Part shown: positions 28,324 to 35,109 of the stretch, in pieces
Layout of the letters: each line of letters starts with the position of its first letter
Position numbering within the stretch: the stretch's first letter is position 1
DNA from: a virus
Direction: 5' to 3' (one strand)
IMG/VR virus record: IMGVR_UViG_3300006802_000047
Span: 1-35,363 of that record
DNA: 35,363 nucleotides
Notes under the pieces: generated by a model
Databases searched by the model: none
What the model saw: only the letters and a program-made list of their open reading frames with translations
Told to the model about the DNA's origin: nothing
Program-made: the position numbers and the translations under genes

Positions 28324-29972
28324 GCACAATTTATTTTTGGGATGATAGCGATCTCGCTCCTGGCTCGGCAACGGATACGATTGCACTGGAGGTCTTTTGG
28401 ACCAACCCAAAAGCAGTGCTTGATTTAATCTATGGGCCTACGCGACAGATTCAAACGGCAACACCTCCGCACGACCACGACGAGGACGGCGGCGCATCGC
28501 TCTACTTGCCGATTCTCCAGCGCTCTTTTGGGCGCTATCAGCAGACCTTAGAACTAACAGGTATTCCAATCGGCCCACCTTCCACTGGCTCTTTTGCGGC
28601 TGTCACCGAAGACGACACCAAGCAGGTAGATTATACCAACGCCAAGCGCTTAGATTGCGCTTGTATCTGTCTTCCGGGCGGCGTTAAAACGGTACGGGTA
28701 TCGGTAACAGAGTACCACGAAACGAGCGGTAAAGCCGTTGTGTTGTATGTAGCACTGCGCTCACTGGACTCTGTGAATTTTAAGCTTGGCGTTGCCCCCG
28801 AAGAGGTGCGCGGCTTGATCTCCTATACAACCTCGGGCACTGGCACCCGCAGCAATCAAACCGTTTCAATTTCTAATTTGCGATCATTGGGGGATGTCAC
28901 GAAAGATCGTTTTGTAGAGGCGTCTCTGTGGCTTGCCAGTGACTTAGATTCTACAACGCAACATCTCCTCTCGGATTGGGAGATCATCGGCACGGCCTTA
29001 TCAGACGCAGCAAGGGCAACGAATCAAAGCGATCCTGTCTTTGCCCCCCTCTCGGTGCGAGAAATAAAATCTAGCTTGAGCTTAATCAGCCCACCACTCG
29101 CGCAGAAGATTAAGCAGAGAACCAACGCCTTGAATATTGCTCTCTGGGGCAGCACCCCGGGCTTAATGAATAACGGCACGATAGACCGGCGGCGCAGATT
29201 TAGAGAGTCCATCGGGGGGATACATCAGCATCAAGGTCGCATGACGCCGCAAAATGACGGCTCAATTATCGGCGATGGCGCTTGCTTGAAAGATGTACAG
29301 AGCTTTGCATATTTAACCTACCTGGGGGAGACCTTGCCGCTTGTTGCTGCGACCCCTCCGAGCATGGATCACAGACCCAACCAGGGAGCCTTCTTACACT
29401 TCACCGACGATCGCTCGGTGGGATGGGTGCAGTATAATTTCAGGCGCTCTATCCCTGCGGGGTGCGGTGCTCTGATTATTCGTGTCGCTGCGCATCCTGG
29501 CTACCAGGGAGCCGATGCCGCCTATGATTCGAGTCAAACCTTATTAATGTCATGCACGGTGACACCTGTTGCGGGGGGCTCCTCGATTGTAACCTCTATG
29601 CAATGCGGTCCCTTTCGCAATATCATCGATCCGCTTGCCGATGACTTTGGATTTGTGGAGTTGTTGCCGATTGACAATGTGGCCTACCAGAGCAACCAGA
29701 GATTGCAGTTTGCTAATCGAAAAGGGTGGAATAAGAACGCCGAAATACCCACAGTGCGACAGAGCGCGCTCAAGTTGAACTCTGTCCTATACCGTGTGTC
29801 AGAAGAGATCAGAATAAATTTAACCTATCCCCCTGAGAATCCTGATGATACCCTACATGAAACCGGAGACTTCGATATAAAGCTCCGGTTTAAAATGCAA
29901 AACAGCGCGGGTGCTTGCGATGACGAGGCGGGCTGCTTGTGGATTGCTTGCTTTACCGCGAACGGATACTAG
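28320..29972 (+). CDS. Tail fibre/receptor-binding candidate
   Basis: 550 aa, ATGA-coupled to the zinc-finger gene and the last large gene before lysis. It is beta-rich with Gly, Ser and Asn and contains GGIHQHQGRMTPQNDGSIIGDGACLKD (about residues 300-326), a His-Asn-Gly-rich segment that looks like a surface loop. The C-terminus repeats aromatic beta strands (DIKLRFKMQNSAGACDDEAGCLWIACFTANGY). Receptor-binding role is inferred from position and composition. Confidence 0.5.
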   Translation: MSTIYFWDDSDLAPGSATDTIALEVFWTNPKAVLDLIYGPTRQIQTATPPHDHDEDGGASLYLPILQRSFGRYQQTLELTGIPIGPPSTGSFAAVTEDDTKQVDYTNAKRLDCACICLPGGVKTVRVSVTEYHETSGKAVVLYVALRSLDSVNFKLGVAPEEVRGLISYTTSGTGTRSNQTVSISNLRSLGDVTKDRFVEASLWLASDLDSTTQHLLSDWEIIGTALSDAARATNQSDPVFAPLSVREIKSSLSLISPPLAQKIKQRTNALNIALWGSTPGLMNNGTIDRRRRFRESIGGIHQHQGRMTPQNDGSIIGDGACLKDVQSFAYLTYLGETLPLVAATPPSMDHRPNQGAFLHFTDDRSVGWVQYNFRRSIPAGCGALIIRVAAHPGYQGADAAYDSSQTLLMSCTVTPVAGGSSIVTSMQCGPFRNIIDPLADDFGFVELLPIDNVAYQSNQRLQFANRKGWNKNAEIPTVRQSALKLNSVLYRVSEEIRINLTYPPENPDDTLHETGDFDIKLRFKMQNSAGACDDEAGCLWIACFTANGY

Positions 29973-30015
29973 ATAAATTTATACCAGCCCCAAAGAGGGT
30001 TGAGAAGGCGTTGAT

Positions 30016-30390
30016 ATGATGGATCTAAAAGAGGCATTAACTCTGATTACAATTTGCTTTGGATTTGTAGGCGGGCTCGTAGCCTTCGTTGGTTTTCTCT
30101 TTGGCCGGGTGGGGCGCACCGAATTTGAGCAAGCCTACGACCGATTGAATAATTCTCTCAACAAGTTACAAAACGAACTCACCAAAAAAGACCGCGACTC
30201 GGTAGAAGTACACGCGGGCTTTGTAACAAGGAGAGAACTTGAGGTTGTGGTCAACAAGATTGAAGATAAAATAGACAAGCACCTCGGACCGTTAGAGGTA
30301 AGTACGGCTTGCATCAAAGAGACACTCAATGAGGTCTCAATAAAAATAGCAATGATCAACGCTACCCTTAATGTGAACAAGGAGAAGTAA
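30016..30390 (+). CDS. Membrane-anchored coiled-coil protein, lysis cassette
   Basis: GAGAAGG precedes the start; 124 aa. One membrane segment (LTLITICFGFVGGLVAFVGFLFG, about residues 9-31) is followed by a charged coiled coil (FEQAYDRLNNSLNKLQNELTKKDRDSVEVHAGFVTRRELEVVVNKIEDKIDKHL). This is the layout of phage membrane proteins near holins, sometimes called putative holin or i-spanin-like. Its last base overlaps the holin start (TAATG). Confidence 0.55.
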   Translation: MMDLKEALTLITICFGFVGGLVAFVGFLFGRVGRTEFEQAYDRLNNSLNKLQNELTKKDRDSVEVHAGFVTRRELEVVVNKIEDKIDKHLGPLEVSTACIKETLNEVSIKIAMINATLNVNKEK

Positions 30391-30743
30391 TGCAATTTGA
30401 TTCTATCCAACTTTTTTATTTAGCTTTATTGGGGGCGGCGATCTCCGTCGTGACCGCTGCAATAAAATCTGCTTTGCCAGAGCACCAACACCGGATCTTG
30501 CCTCTTGTGCCTCTCTTGCTTGGCGCGGCAGGAGGCCCACTCACGGGATTAGTACCCGGTGAAAGTTTGGGATCTCGGGTGATCTGGGGTATACTCGCGG
30601 GTGCGTTTTCGGGGCAAGCGTACGAAGCTATCAAGCGGCTCGTGAATGCACAGCAACCCCCTATAGGAGCAATCAAAAATGAGCATACGAAGCACGATCA
30701 AAACCCTGATACAAACAGCCAGAGCAAGACGCCTCCGCAATGA
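30390..30743 (+). CDS. Holin-like membrane protein
   Basis: 117 aa with hydrophobic segments at about residues 6-27 (IQLFYLALLGAAISVVTAAI), 36-54 (ILPLVPLLLGAAGGPLTGL) and 65-77 (IWGILAGAFSGQA), then a hydrophilic tail rich in Gln, Asn, His and Lys. It lies between the membrane-anchored coiled-coil protein and the endolysin. This fits a holin that permeabilises the inner membrane to release the endolysin. The exact class is not certain. Confidence 0.65.
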   Translation: MQFDSIQLFYLALLGAAISVVTAAIKSALPEHQHRILPLVPLLLGAAGGPLTGLVPGESLGSRVIWGILAGAFSGQAYEAIKRLVNAQQPPIGAIKNEHTKHDQNPDTNSQSKTPPQ

Positions 30744-30909
30744 AAACAACCTTATAAAGATCTCAAGTGAAACAAAGGCGGCTCTTCTAAATTTATCTAT
30801 AAGCGCTTTCCTCTGTTTGATTGACGGTGAAATTTCCGAGGAAGAGATCGTAGAGTTGACAGAGGAGTGGAAAGAATTCTGTGCTACTCTAAAAGTTCAC
30901 CCCGTATAG
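30679..30909 (+). CDS. Small overlapping lysis-cassette protein (76 aa)
   Basis: AGGAG lies nine bases before the ATG inside the holin C-terminus, overlapping it by ~65 bp in another frame. Basic N-terminus (MSIRSTIKTLIQTARARRLRNENN), then an alpha-helical hydrophobic patch (ALLNLSISAFLCLI) and an acidic tail (DGEISEEEIVELTEEWKEF). It has no signal peptidase II lipobox that I can see. Possibly a small lysis or regulatory protein. Confidence 0.5.
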   Translation: MSIRSTIKTLIQTARARRLRNENNLIKISSETKAALLNLSISAFLCLIDGEISEEEIVELTEEWKEFCATLKVHPV

Positions 30910-30918
30910 AGGCAACAT

Positions 30919-31104
30919 ATGATCGAGCCCGATCCTGATTCACAAATTCAAAAAGCTCTATTTCGGCTTAACAATGCAAGCATAATTGCTTCGTGGCCTA
31001 AATGGAAATGGTCATGCGATTGGCCCGGGCTCGATCCGTTCTTTATGTGGTGGCGATTAATTCAGATTAAAGCAGTTCAAGAAAAGGTTAAAAAGCAAAA
31101 ATGA
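30919..31104 (+). CDS. Trp-rich small protein (61 aa)
   Basis: GAGG precedes the ATG. Six Trp lie in a 24-residue stretch (SWPKWKWSCDWPGLDPFFMWW), followed by a basic tail (KAVQEKVKKQK). The Trp belt with Lys could sit at a membrane interface. It overlaps the endolysin gene by four bases (ATGA), so it belongs to the lysis cassette. Function unknown. Confidence 0.55.
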   Translation: MIEPDPDSQIQKALFRLNNASIIASWPKWKWSCDWPGLDPFFMWWRLIQIKAVQEKVKKQK

Positions 31105-31859
31105 GCACACGGATTAAGGAACTACAAAACGATCTCAAGACCCTCGGCTATGACCCTGGACCCATCGACGGTATTGTGGGGCCTCGCACCAAGGCAGCAC
31201 TAGCAGCTTATGCGAGAGATAACAATCGACTCTCTACCGATCCCGATCTCGCAGATTGTATCGCCACAGACGCCGATAAGAAGACCGCGATCTCTACCAA
31301 CCTGATCATCCCCGTACAAGGCGACATCAATAATCTCAAAAACAAAGCAAGAGACTTTACCAAGCCGCTTTATCTGCAAATCCATCAAACGGATTATTGG
31401 CCGGGTGAGCGTTGCGCCGGGATGAAAACTAATTTCTACGTCAGCACAAAGGCGGTCTACGAGGTGCATTCGATAGATAAAATCGTTGAAGACAACTACT
31501 CTGATTTTGTCCATATCGAAGTGGCCTGGGTAAGTGAGAGCCGAAAGACGGTCGTTGAAAAAGGCAAGACCTACCACAGAGAAGCGGGCGCCTGGACACC
31601 AGAAAGAGAAGCCCTCTTAGAGACCGCCATTGTATACGCAATAGAGCAGCTCCGCGCCAAAGGAGCAGAGCCCACGATTATTACCCACCGCCAAACCTAC
31701 AAGTTCAGAGTGATTGACCCCGATACTGAGATCGCGCAGGCCGCCTATAGGATTACAGCAAAGCACGGATTTAAACTTGATTTTGACTTGGTAAGAGGAA
31801 GCGGCAAGAGTGCTGCGCTCTGGTATCCGGCAGGGTGTGCAGCGTTGGCGGGGCGCTAG
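31101..31859 (+). CDS. Endolysin: peptidoglycan-binding domain plus amidase-like domain
   Basis: 252 aa. The N-terminal ~40 residues (IKELQNDLKTLGYDPGPIDGIVGPRTKAALAAYA) are a peptidoglycan-binding type 1 repeat. The rest fits an amidase_2-like fold: LYLQIHQTDYWPGE (His ligand, about residue 95), VHSIDKIVEDNYSDFVHIEVAWVSE, and IITHRQTYKFRVIDPDTE (second His with following Asp, about residues 196-208). The predicted activity is N-acetylmuramoyl-L-alanine amidase cleaving the cell wall at lysis. No signal peptide, so a holin is needed. Its stop TAG (31857-31859) shares CTAG with the opposing gene's stop. Confidence 0.8.
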   Translation: MSTRIKELQNDLKTLGYDPGPIDGIVGPRTKAALAAYARDNNRLSTDPDLADCIATDADKKTAISTNLIIPVQGDINNLKNKARDFTKPLYLQIHQTDYWPGERCAGMKTNFYVSTKAVYEVHSIDKIVEDNYSDFVHIEVAWVSESRKTVVEKGKTYHREAGAWTPEREALLETAIVYAIEQLRAKGAEPTIITHRQTYKFRVIDPDTEIAQAAYRITAKHGFKLDFDLVRGSGKSAALWYPAGCAALAGR

Positions 31860-32197
31860 GGCAGAGGACAAACAGAAAGCGCATAGAGAGCCAGCCGATA
31901 ATCCGAAGTGCTGCAACACCAAATGCTTTCTCTCTTTTCTATCTTGGAAACAAAAACACTATAGTAGAGAAACGTGCTATCCGTTTGTCGTTCCCAAATA
32001 TCCAACTCCAAAACGGAGGCGTCCGAAAAAACGGCAACCTCCTTAAGTGAAGTTACCGAGGAGCGCAACCCGTTTAGTCGTTCGATCATTTTCACCTCGT
32101 CAATAAATACCCAAAATTCATCTTTAGCTGCCGACGATAACAGCGAAAGTTTACAGTTGGCGTACTCGTTCAGTACGGCGCTAAAGGTTTTATTCAT
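31856..32197 (-). CDS. Unknown 113-aa protein, end of minus arm
   Basis: The last gene of the minus-strand arm, convergent with the endolysin and overlapping it by four bases. MNKTFSAVLNEYANCKLSLLSSAAKDEFWVFIDEVKMIERL looks helical. The C-terminus is rich in Cys and aromatic residues (IWCCSTSDYRLALYALSVCPLP). The start is the ATG at 32197, with GGGGAG 13 bases upstream, so initiation may be weak. No family recognised. Confidence 0.5.
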   Translation of the reverse strand: MNKTFSAVLNEYANCKLSLLSSAAKDEFWVFIDEVKMIERLNGLRSSVTSLKEVAVFSDASVLELDIWERQTDSTFLYYSVFVSKIEKRESIWCCSTSDYRLALYALSVCPLP

Positions 32198-32200
32198 GTT

Positions 32201-32689
32201 CTATTCTGCTACTCCCCTTCTTTGGTATTTTTTGTTTAGCGGTGTCGTCATCGCCTCCTCGGCAGTTTTGCATGTTTTCAATCTGCCAATAAAAGTCTTT
32301 TTGTTGATGCCCAACTTTTCAGCAATTCCCGAAAGAGACAAGCCCGGATAAACCTTCTCTGCTTCGGCTTTGTTTTTAAGGTAGTGCTCGTCATAGCAGC
32401 GATTTAATTGTCTTTTGTTTTCTTGCTTGCTCTGTTTGGGCGCAAGAGCAATCGGCTTTATCTCGGCAACGACCTGACCCGTCAACTCTCTCGCGAGTCG
32501 GTTAAGCACCTCTAGTCTTTCTTCTCTGTTGAGAGGCTCAATTTGATTCAGGCACTCTTGCAGCACAGACAAGATCTCTCCTTGTGCTTGCGCGGATAGA
32601 ATCTTGATCAGGTAAGGGATTTGCTCTTCTTTGAGCGTGGAGATTGCAGCGAGGCAACCCCCATAAATAAATAAAGATTTACGTTCCAT
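32201..32689 (-). CDS. HTH-containing regulatory protein (162 aa)
   Basis: The start is MERKSLFIYGG at 32689 with AGGAAGAG upstream; an earlier ATG overlaps the upstream gene. The N-terminal ~75 residues (LKEEQIPYLIKILSAQAQGEILSVLQECLNQIEPLNREERLEVLNRLARELTGQ) are helical. A C-terminal helix-turn-helix (YPGLSLSGIAEKLGINKKTFIGRLKTCKT, about 118-146) is typical of DNA-binding phage regulators. It lies four bases after its upstream neighbour. Confidence 0.6.
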   Translation of the reverse strand: MERKSLFIYGGCLAAISTLKEEQIPYLIKILSAQAQGEILSVLQECLNQIEPLNREERLEVLNRLARELTGQVVAEIKPIALAPKQSKQENKRQLNRCYDEHYLKNKAEAEKVYPGLSLSGIAEKLGINKKTFIGRLKTCKTAEEAMTTPLNKKYQRRGVAE

Positions 32690-32693
32690 TTTC

Positions 32694-32915
32694 TTACTCT
32701 TCCTCTCTTTCCTCGTATTCGTAATCCTCGCCAAACTCGTGCAGCAATTGTCTTATCTCGTTAATCTCTGGCAGTGAGAGCCCGCGATTATTGAGCGCAT
32801 CAGATAGGGTATAGCGTCTTAGGTTATACTCTTCGGCTAAGTCCTTTTCTTGATAGTCTTGAAGTATGGCTCTTAATAGATTCTTCTCTTCGTCGTCTAA
32901 ATAATGTTGTGACAT
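32694..32915 (-). CDS. Small acidic protein (73 aa)
   Basis: AGGAAGAG precedes the ATG at 32915. The sequence MSQHYLDDEEKNLLRAILQDYQEKDLAEEYNLRRYTLSDALNNRGLSLPEINEIRQLL suggests a small helix-turn-helix-like fold. The C-terminus is a run of Glu (EDYEYEEREEE), DNA-mimic-like in charge. Function unknown. Two bases separate it from the upstream gene. Confidence 0.5.
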   Translation of the reverse strand: MSQHYLDDEEKNLLRAILQDYQEKDLAEEYNLRRYTLSDALNNRGLSLPEINEIRQLLHEFGEDYEYEEREEE

Positions 32916-32917
32916 TT

Positions 32918-33370
32918 TTACTCTTCCTTTTTGATTTTATTTTCCCCTGTTAGGTTTTGATAGGGGGCAAAAACGAGTTGTTCTCTCAGCCAAAACTTAT
33001 AGGCGGCTCCTTCTGGTAAAAGCGTATAGCCAATTTCAGCAAGGGCCTTCTTTGCGTTGGTGGTTGATACCTTAAAATTCTCGGCCTCTGGACCTCTGCC
33101 CACTACCAGCCCCGGCGGTTTTTCGCTTACTTGTACGTAGTGTTCTACGTTTACAAATCGGCTCGTATAAATCACTGCATAACGGAGCTTTGCTAGCTTT
33201 CTGTATTCGCCCTGCACCAGCCCTTTGTAATGTTCAAGTTTGCCGCCTTGTGTATGTCCAAACCACTCCTCTGGCGGTGGTATTTTGCCATAACACCAAT
33301 GCTCTATTGCTGGTGTGAGTCGGTACAGATTCCGATCGAAGCCAGGGATTAAGATTGCGTATGGGGTCAT
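32918..33370 (-). CDS. Unknown 150-aa protein coupled to sigma-like gene
   Basis: The ATG overlaps the stop of the sigma/zinc-finger gene (ATGA). The protein opens YAILIPGFDRNLYRLTPAIEHWCYGKIPPPEEWFGHTQGGKLEHYKGLVQGEYRKLAKLRYAVIYTSRFVNVEHY, a mix of strands and helices with aromatic and Gly-rich loops. The C-terminal KIKKEE is charged. I recognise no family. Coupling suggests it works with the sigma-like protein. Confidence 0.6.
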   Translation of the reverse strand: MTPYAILIPGFDRNLYRLTPAIEHWCYGKIPPPEEWFGHTQGGKLEHYKGLVQGEYRKLAKLRYAVIYTSRFVNVEHYVQVSEKPPGLVVGRGPEAENFKVSTTNAKKALAEIGYTLLPEGAAYKFWLREQLVFAPYQNLTGENKIKKEE

Positions 33371-34101
33371 TCTGCGGCCTCCAATTGCAGCGCTGGTTTA
33401 CGGCTCTTGTGGTAACAAACCGAACTACAAAAAAACGCACGCCTCTTACTAGAATAAAACACTTTACTGCACTGCGAACACGATCTTCGATACTCACGAA
33501 TTCTTGGCGTATCGGTGCTAATATTGGAACCGTCCCCCTCAAGACAATCCACATATTTAGGATCAGCCTGCTCTTTCAATTTGGAGCAAGCAATCGCCTC
33601 GATTTGCCGCACGCGCTCACGAGTCAAGCCAAGGATAGTACCCACCTCTTCCAATGTCTTTTCGCCAGTATCGGCAACGTCCAGCACACAGCTATACTTG
33701 AGCGCCTCCAAACTAACAGCATTCAACTTGACTGTGCCAGCAAAGGACACATCAAATAACATATGATACTTGCATCCTAGCGCGGGGCAGGGGCGAGGCA
33801 TATTGGCACACTCGGCTCTTGTGGTGGGCGCTCTCTCGTCTCTCGGAGTGTCTCTTTTTTTGAGGTCTAGCGTATCGCTTGGATACTCTGCAAAAAGACT
33901 ATAGAGATATTTGAGAGGGCTATTTTCAGATCCCCCGTTGACCTTCTTACGAAGTTCTCTAGTGGGCGCTCTTCGCGCTGCGCTCTCTTTGGCTTGGTTT
34001 GTATAGAGCAACCTTGTGTGTGTTTTAAGGCATTGCTTGCCGCAATAGTTGCTCTTGTGGTTTTCTGGTAGTGGCTTTTGACAAGTATTACATAGTTGCA
34101 T
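33367..34101 (-). CDS. Sigma-70 region 4 protein with zinc fingers
   Basis: The start is MQLCNTCQ at 34101 with AAGGAGAG upstream; an in-frame ATG at 34140 lacks a good site. 244 aa. A Cys finger at the N-terminus (CNTCQKPLPENHKSNYCGKQC, residues 3-23) is followed by a middle Cys cluster (ECANMPRPCPALGCKYHML). A sigma region 4 helix-turn-helix comes next (CVLDVADTGEKTLEEVGTILGLTRERVRQIEAIACSKLK, about residues 137-175), with TRERVRQIE the -35-binding helix. A C-terminal finger (CSQCSKVFYSSKRRAFFCSSVC) completes the layout. A similar PRPCPxxxCxYH...sigma-r4 layout is known to me from deltaproteobacterial proteins, which hints at host relatives. It may redirect host RNA polymerase. Confidence 0.75.
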   Translation of the reverse strand: MQLCNTCQKPLPENHKSNYCGKQCLKTHTRLLYTNQAKESAARRAPTRELRKKVNGGSENSPLKYLYSLFAEYPSDTLDLKKRDTPRDERAPTTRAECANMPRPCPALGCKYHMLFDVSFAGTVKLNAVSLEALKYSCVLDVADTGEKTLEEVGTILGLTRERVRQIEAIACSKLKEQADPKYVDCLEGDGSNISTDTPRIREYRRSCSQCSKVFYSSKRRAFFCSSVCYHKSRKPALQLEAAE

Positions 34102-34121
34102 TTTGACACTCTCCTTTTTCT

Positions 34122-34661
34122 CTATCTCAATTTGAGACATCGCCCTAACGAAGAAAACGCCTCGCTAAAGTTGTCATCACTGCGGGTGCTATTCGCAGAA
34201 CCAAACCAAATTAGACAACAAGGGAACGCCGCACCTCCCTTGCAGACCTTGCCTTTATCCCAAAACTTGACGCGGCCCTTGATAAAACAAACAGCGCGGG
34301 CACGAACTAGCGTTTCATTTTGAAACCAGTCTTGATCGCTCTTGGTGGGCACCAAAAGCAAAACATCCCGGTAAAACAATCGGGCAATGGCGAGGCTTCT
34401 TTTTGCGACCTCTTCGATTGTCTCCTTGTCGTAAGGCGGGTTAATAAAGATCAAATCACCCGGCTCGGTTAGTTCATGCCAGTAAGCGTTTAGGCCGTCC
34501 TGCTCTTTGGTTAAGGCCACCTTCGCCCCGACGTTTGAAAACTCATTACTACAGGGGTCAAGCGCAATCTGGCCACCGGCGAAGAGCCTTACTCTTTCTA
34601 CAACTTCAGGGGGTGTATTCCAGTGCTCACTTTTGCTTGGCTGAATTGTGGGCTGGCTCAT
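34122..34661 (-). CDS. Phage N6-adenine DNA methyltransferase (Dam-like)
   Basis: The start is MSQPTIQPSKSEHW at 34661 in a 4-base overlap with the upstream gene, with AGGGGGAGG upstream; 179 aa. EHWNTPPEVVERV, IALDPCSNEF (35-38 DPCS, the cofactor/loop region), DGLNAYW and FINPPYDKE with NPPY at residues 73-76 are the motifs of the phage N-6-adenine methyltransferase family. The NPPY motif binds the target adenine. It likely protects phage DNA or marks it for regulation. The recognition site cannot be told from the protein. Confidence 0.85.
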   Translation of the reverse strand: MSQPTIQPSKSEHWNTPPEVVERVRLFAGGQIALDPCSNEFSNVGAKVALTKEQDGLNAYWHELTEPGDLIFINPPYDKETIEEVAKRSLAIARLFYRDVLLLVPTKSDQDWFQNETLVRARAVCFIKGRVKFWDKGKVCKGGAAFPCCLIWFGSANSTRSDDNFSEAFSSLGRCLKLR

Positions 34662-34891
34662 TCCTCCCCCTCTTTCTTGTCCTTTGTTATTGAGAAACAA
34701 AGAACAATGCTCACCACAAGAGACATTTGCTCAATGTGCCAACCAAGCGCCTCGTAGTGTTTCGCAACATCGGGCGCCAAAACACTCTCCACATGATGCA
34801 CAACAACCCCTTTTTCGAGTTCTCGGTTTATCTCTTTGATGATTTTCGGCAAGGCTTTAAGCCTAATCTCTCTAAATTGTGCAGGTGTCAT
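34658..34891 (-). CDS. Small unknown protein (77 aa)
   Basis: AAGGG precedes the ATG at 34891. The stop overlaps the methyltransferase start (ATGA), so both are translated together. The sequence is MTPAQFREIRLKALPKIIKEINRELEKGVVVHHVESVLAPDVAKHYEALGWHIEQMSLVVSIVLCFSITKDKKEGEE. It has helices and a C-terminal hydrophobic strand. No family recognised. Cotranslation suggests an accessory role to the methyltransferase. Confidence 0.55.
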   Translation of the reverse strand: MTPAQFREIRLKALPKIIKEINRELEKGVVVHHVESVLAPDVAKHYEALGWHIEQMSLVVSIVLCFSITKDKKEGEE

Positions 34892-34895
34892 TTTG

Positions 34896-35099
34896 TTACC
34901 CTTCTTTGTCCTCTGTTAAGCTTTCGATCACATCCAAGGGGGTGTATTCCAGTGCTCGGACCATATCGCGCTCGGCTATGAAGGCTTCGCGCTCGGTCTC
35001 GAATACTTTTTTATTTCCGTCGTCCTCTTTTAGATTCTTGACGGCGTGAATCAAAACACCCCACGCTTTTAATTTTTCCAGTAGTTCTTTTTTGCTCAT
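34896..35099 (-). CDS. Small unknown protein (67 aa), next to repeat gene
   Basis: The start is MSKKELLEKLKAWG at 35099 with AGGA seven bases upstream. The sequence is charged and helical (HAVKNLKEDDGNKKVFETEREAFIAERDMVRALEYTPLDVIESLTEDKEG). It begins just after the end of the Gly-repeat gene (35110) and precedes the unknown gene at 34891. No family recognised. Confidence 0.6.
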   Translation of the reverse strand: MSKKELLEKLKAWGVLIHAVKNLKEDDGNKKVFETEREAFIAERDMVRALEYTPLDVIESLTEDKEG

Positions 35100-35109
35100 T
35101 TTAAACATC

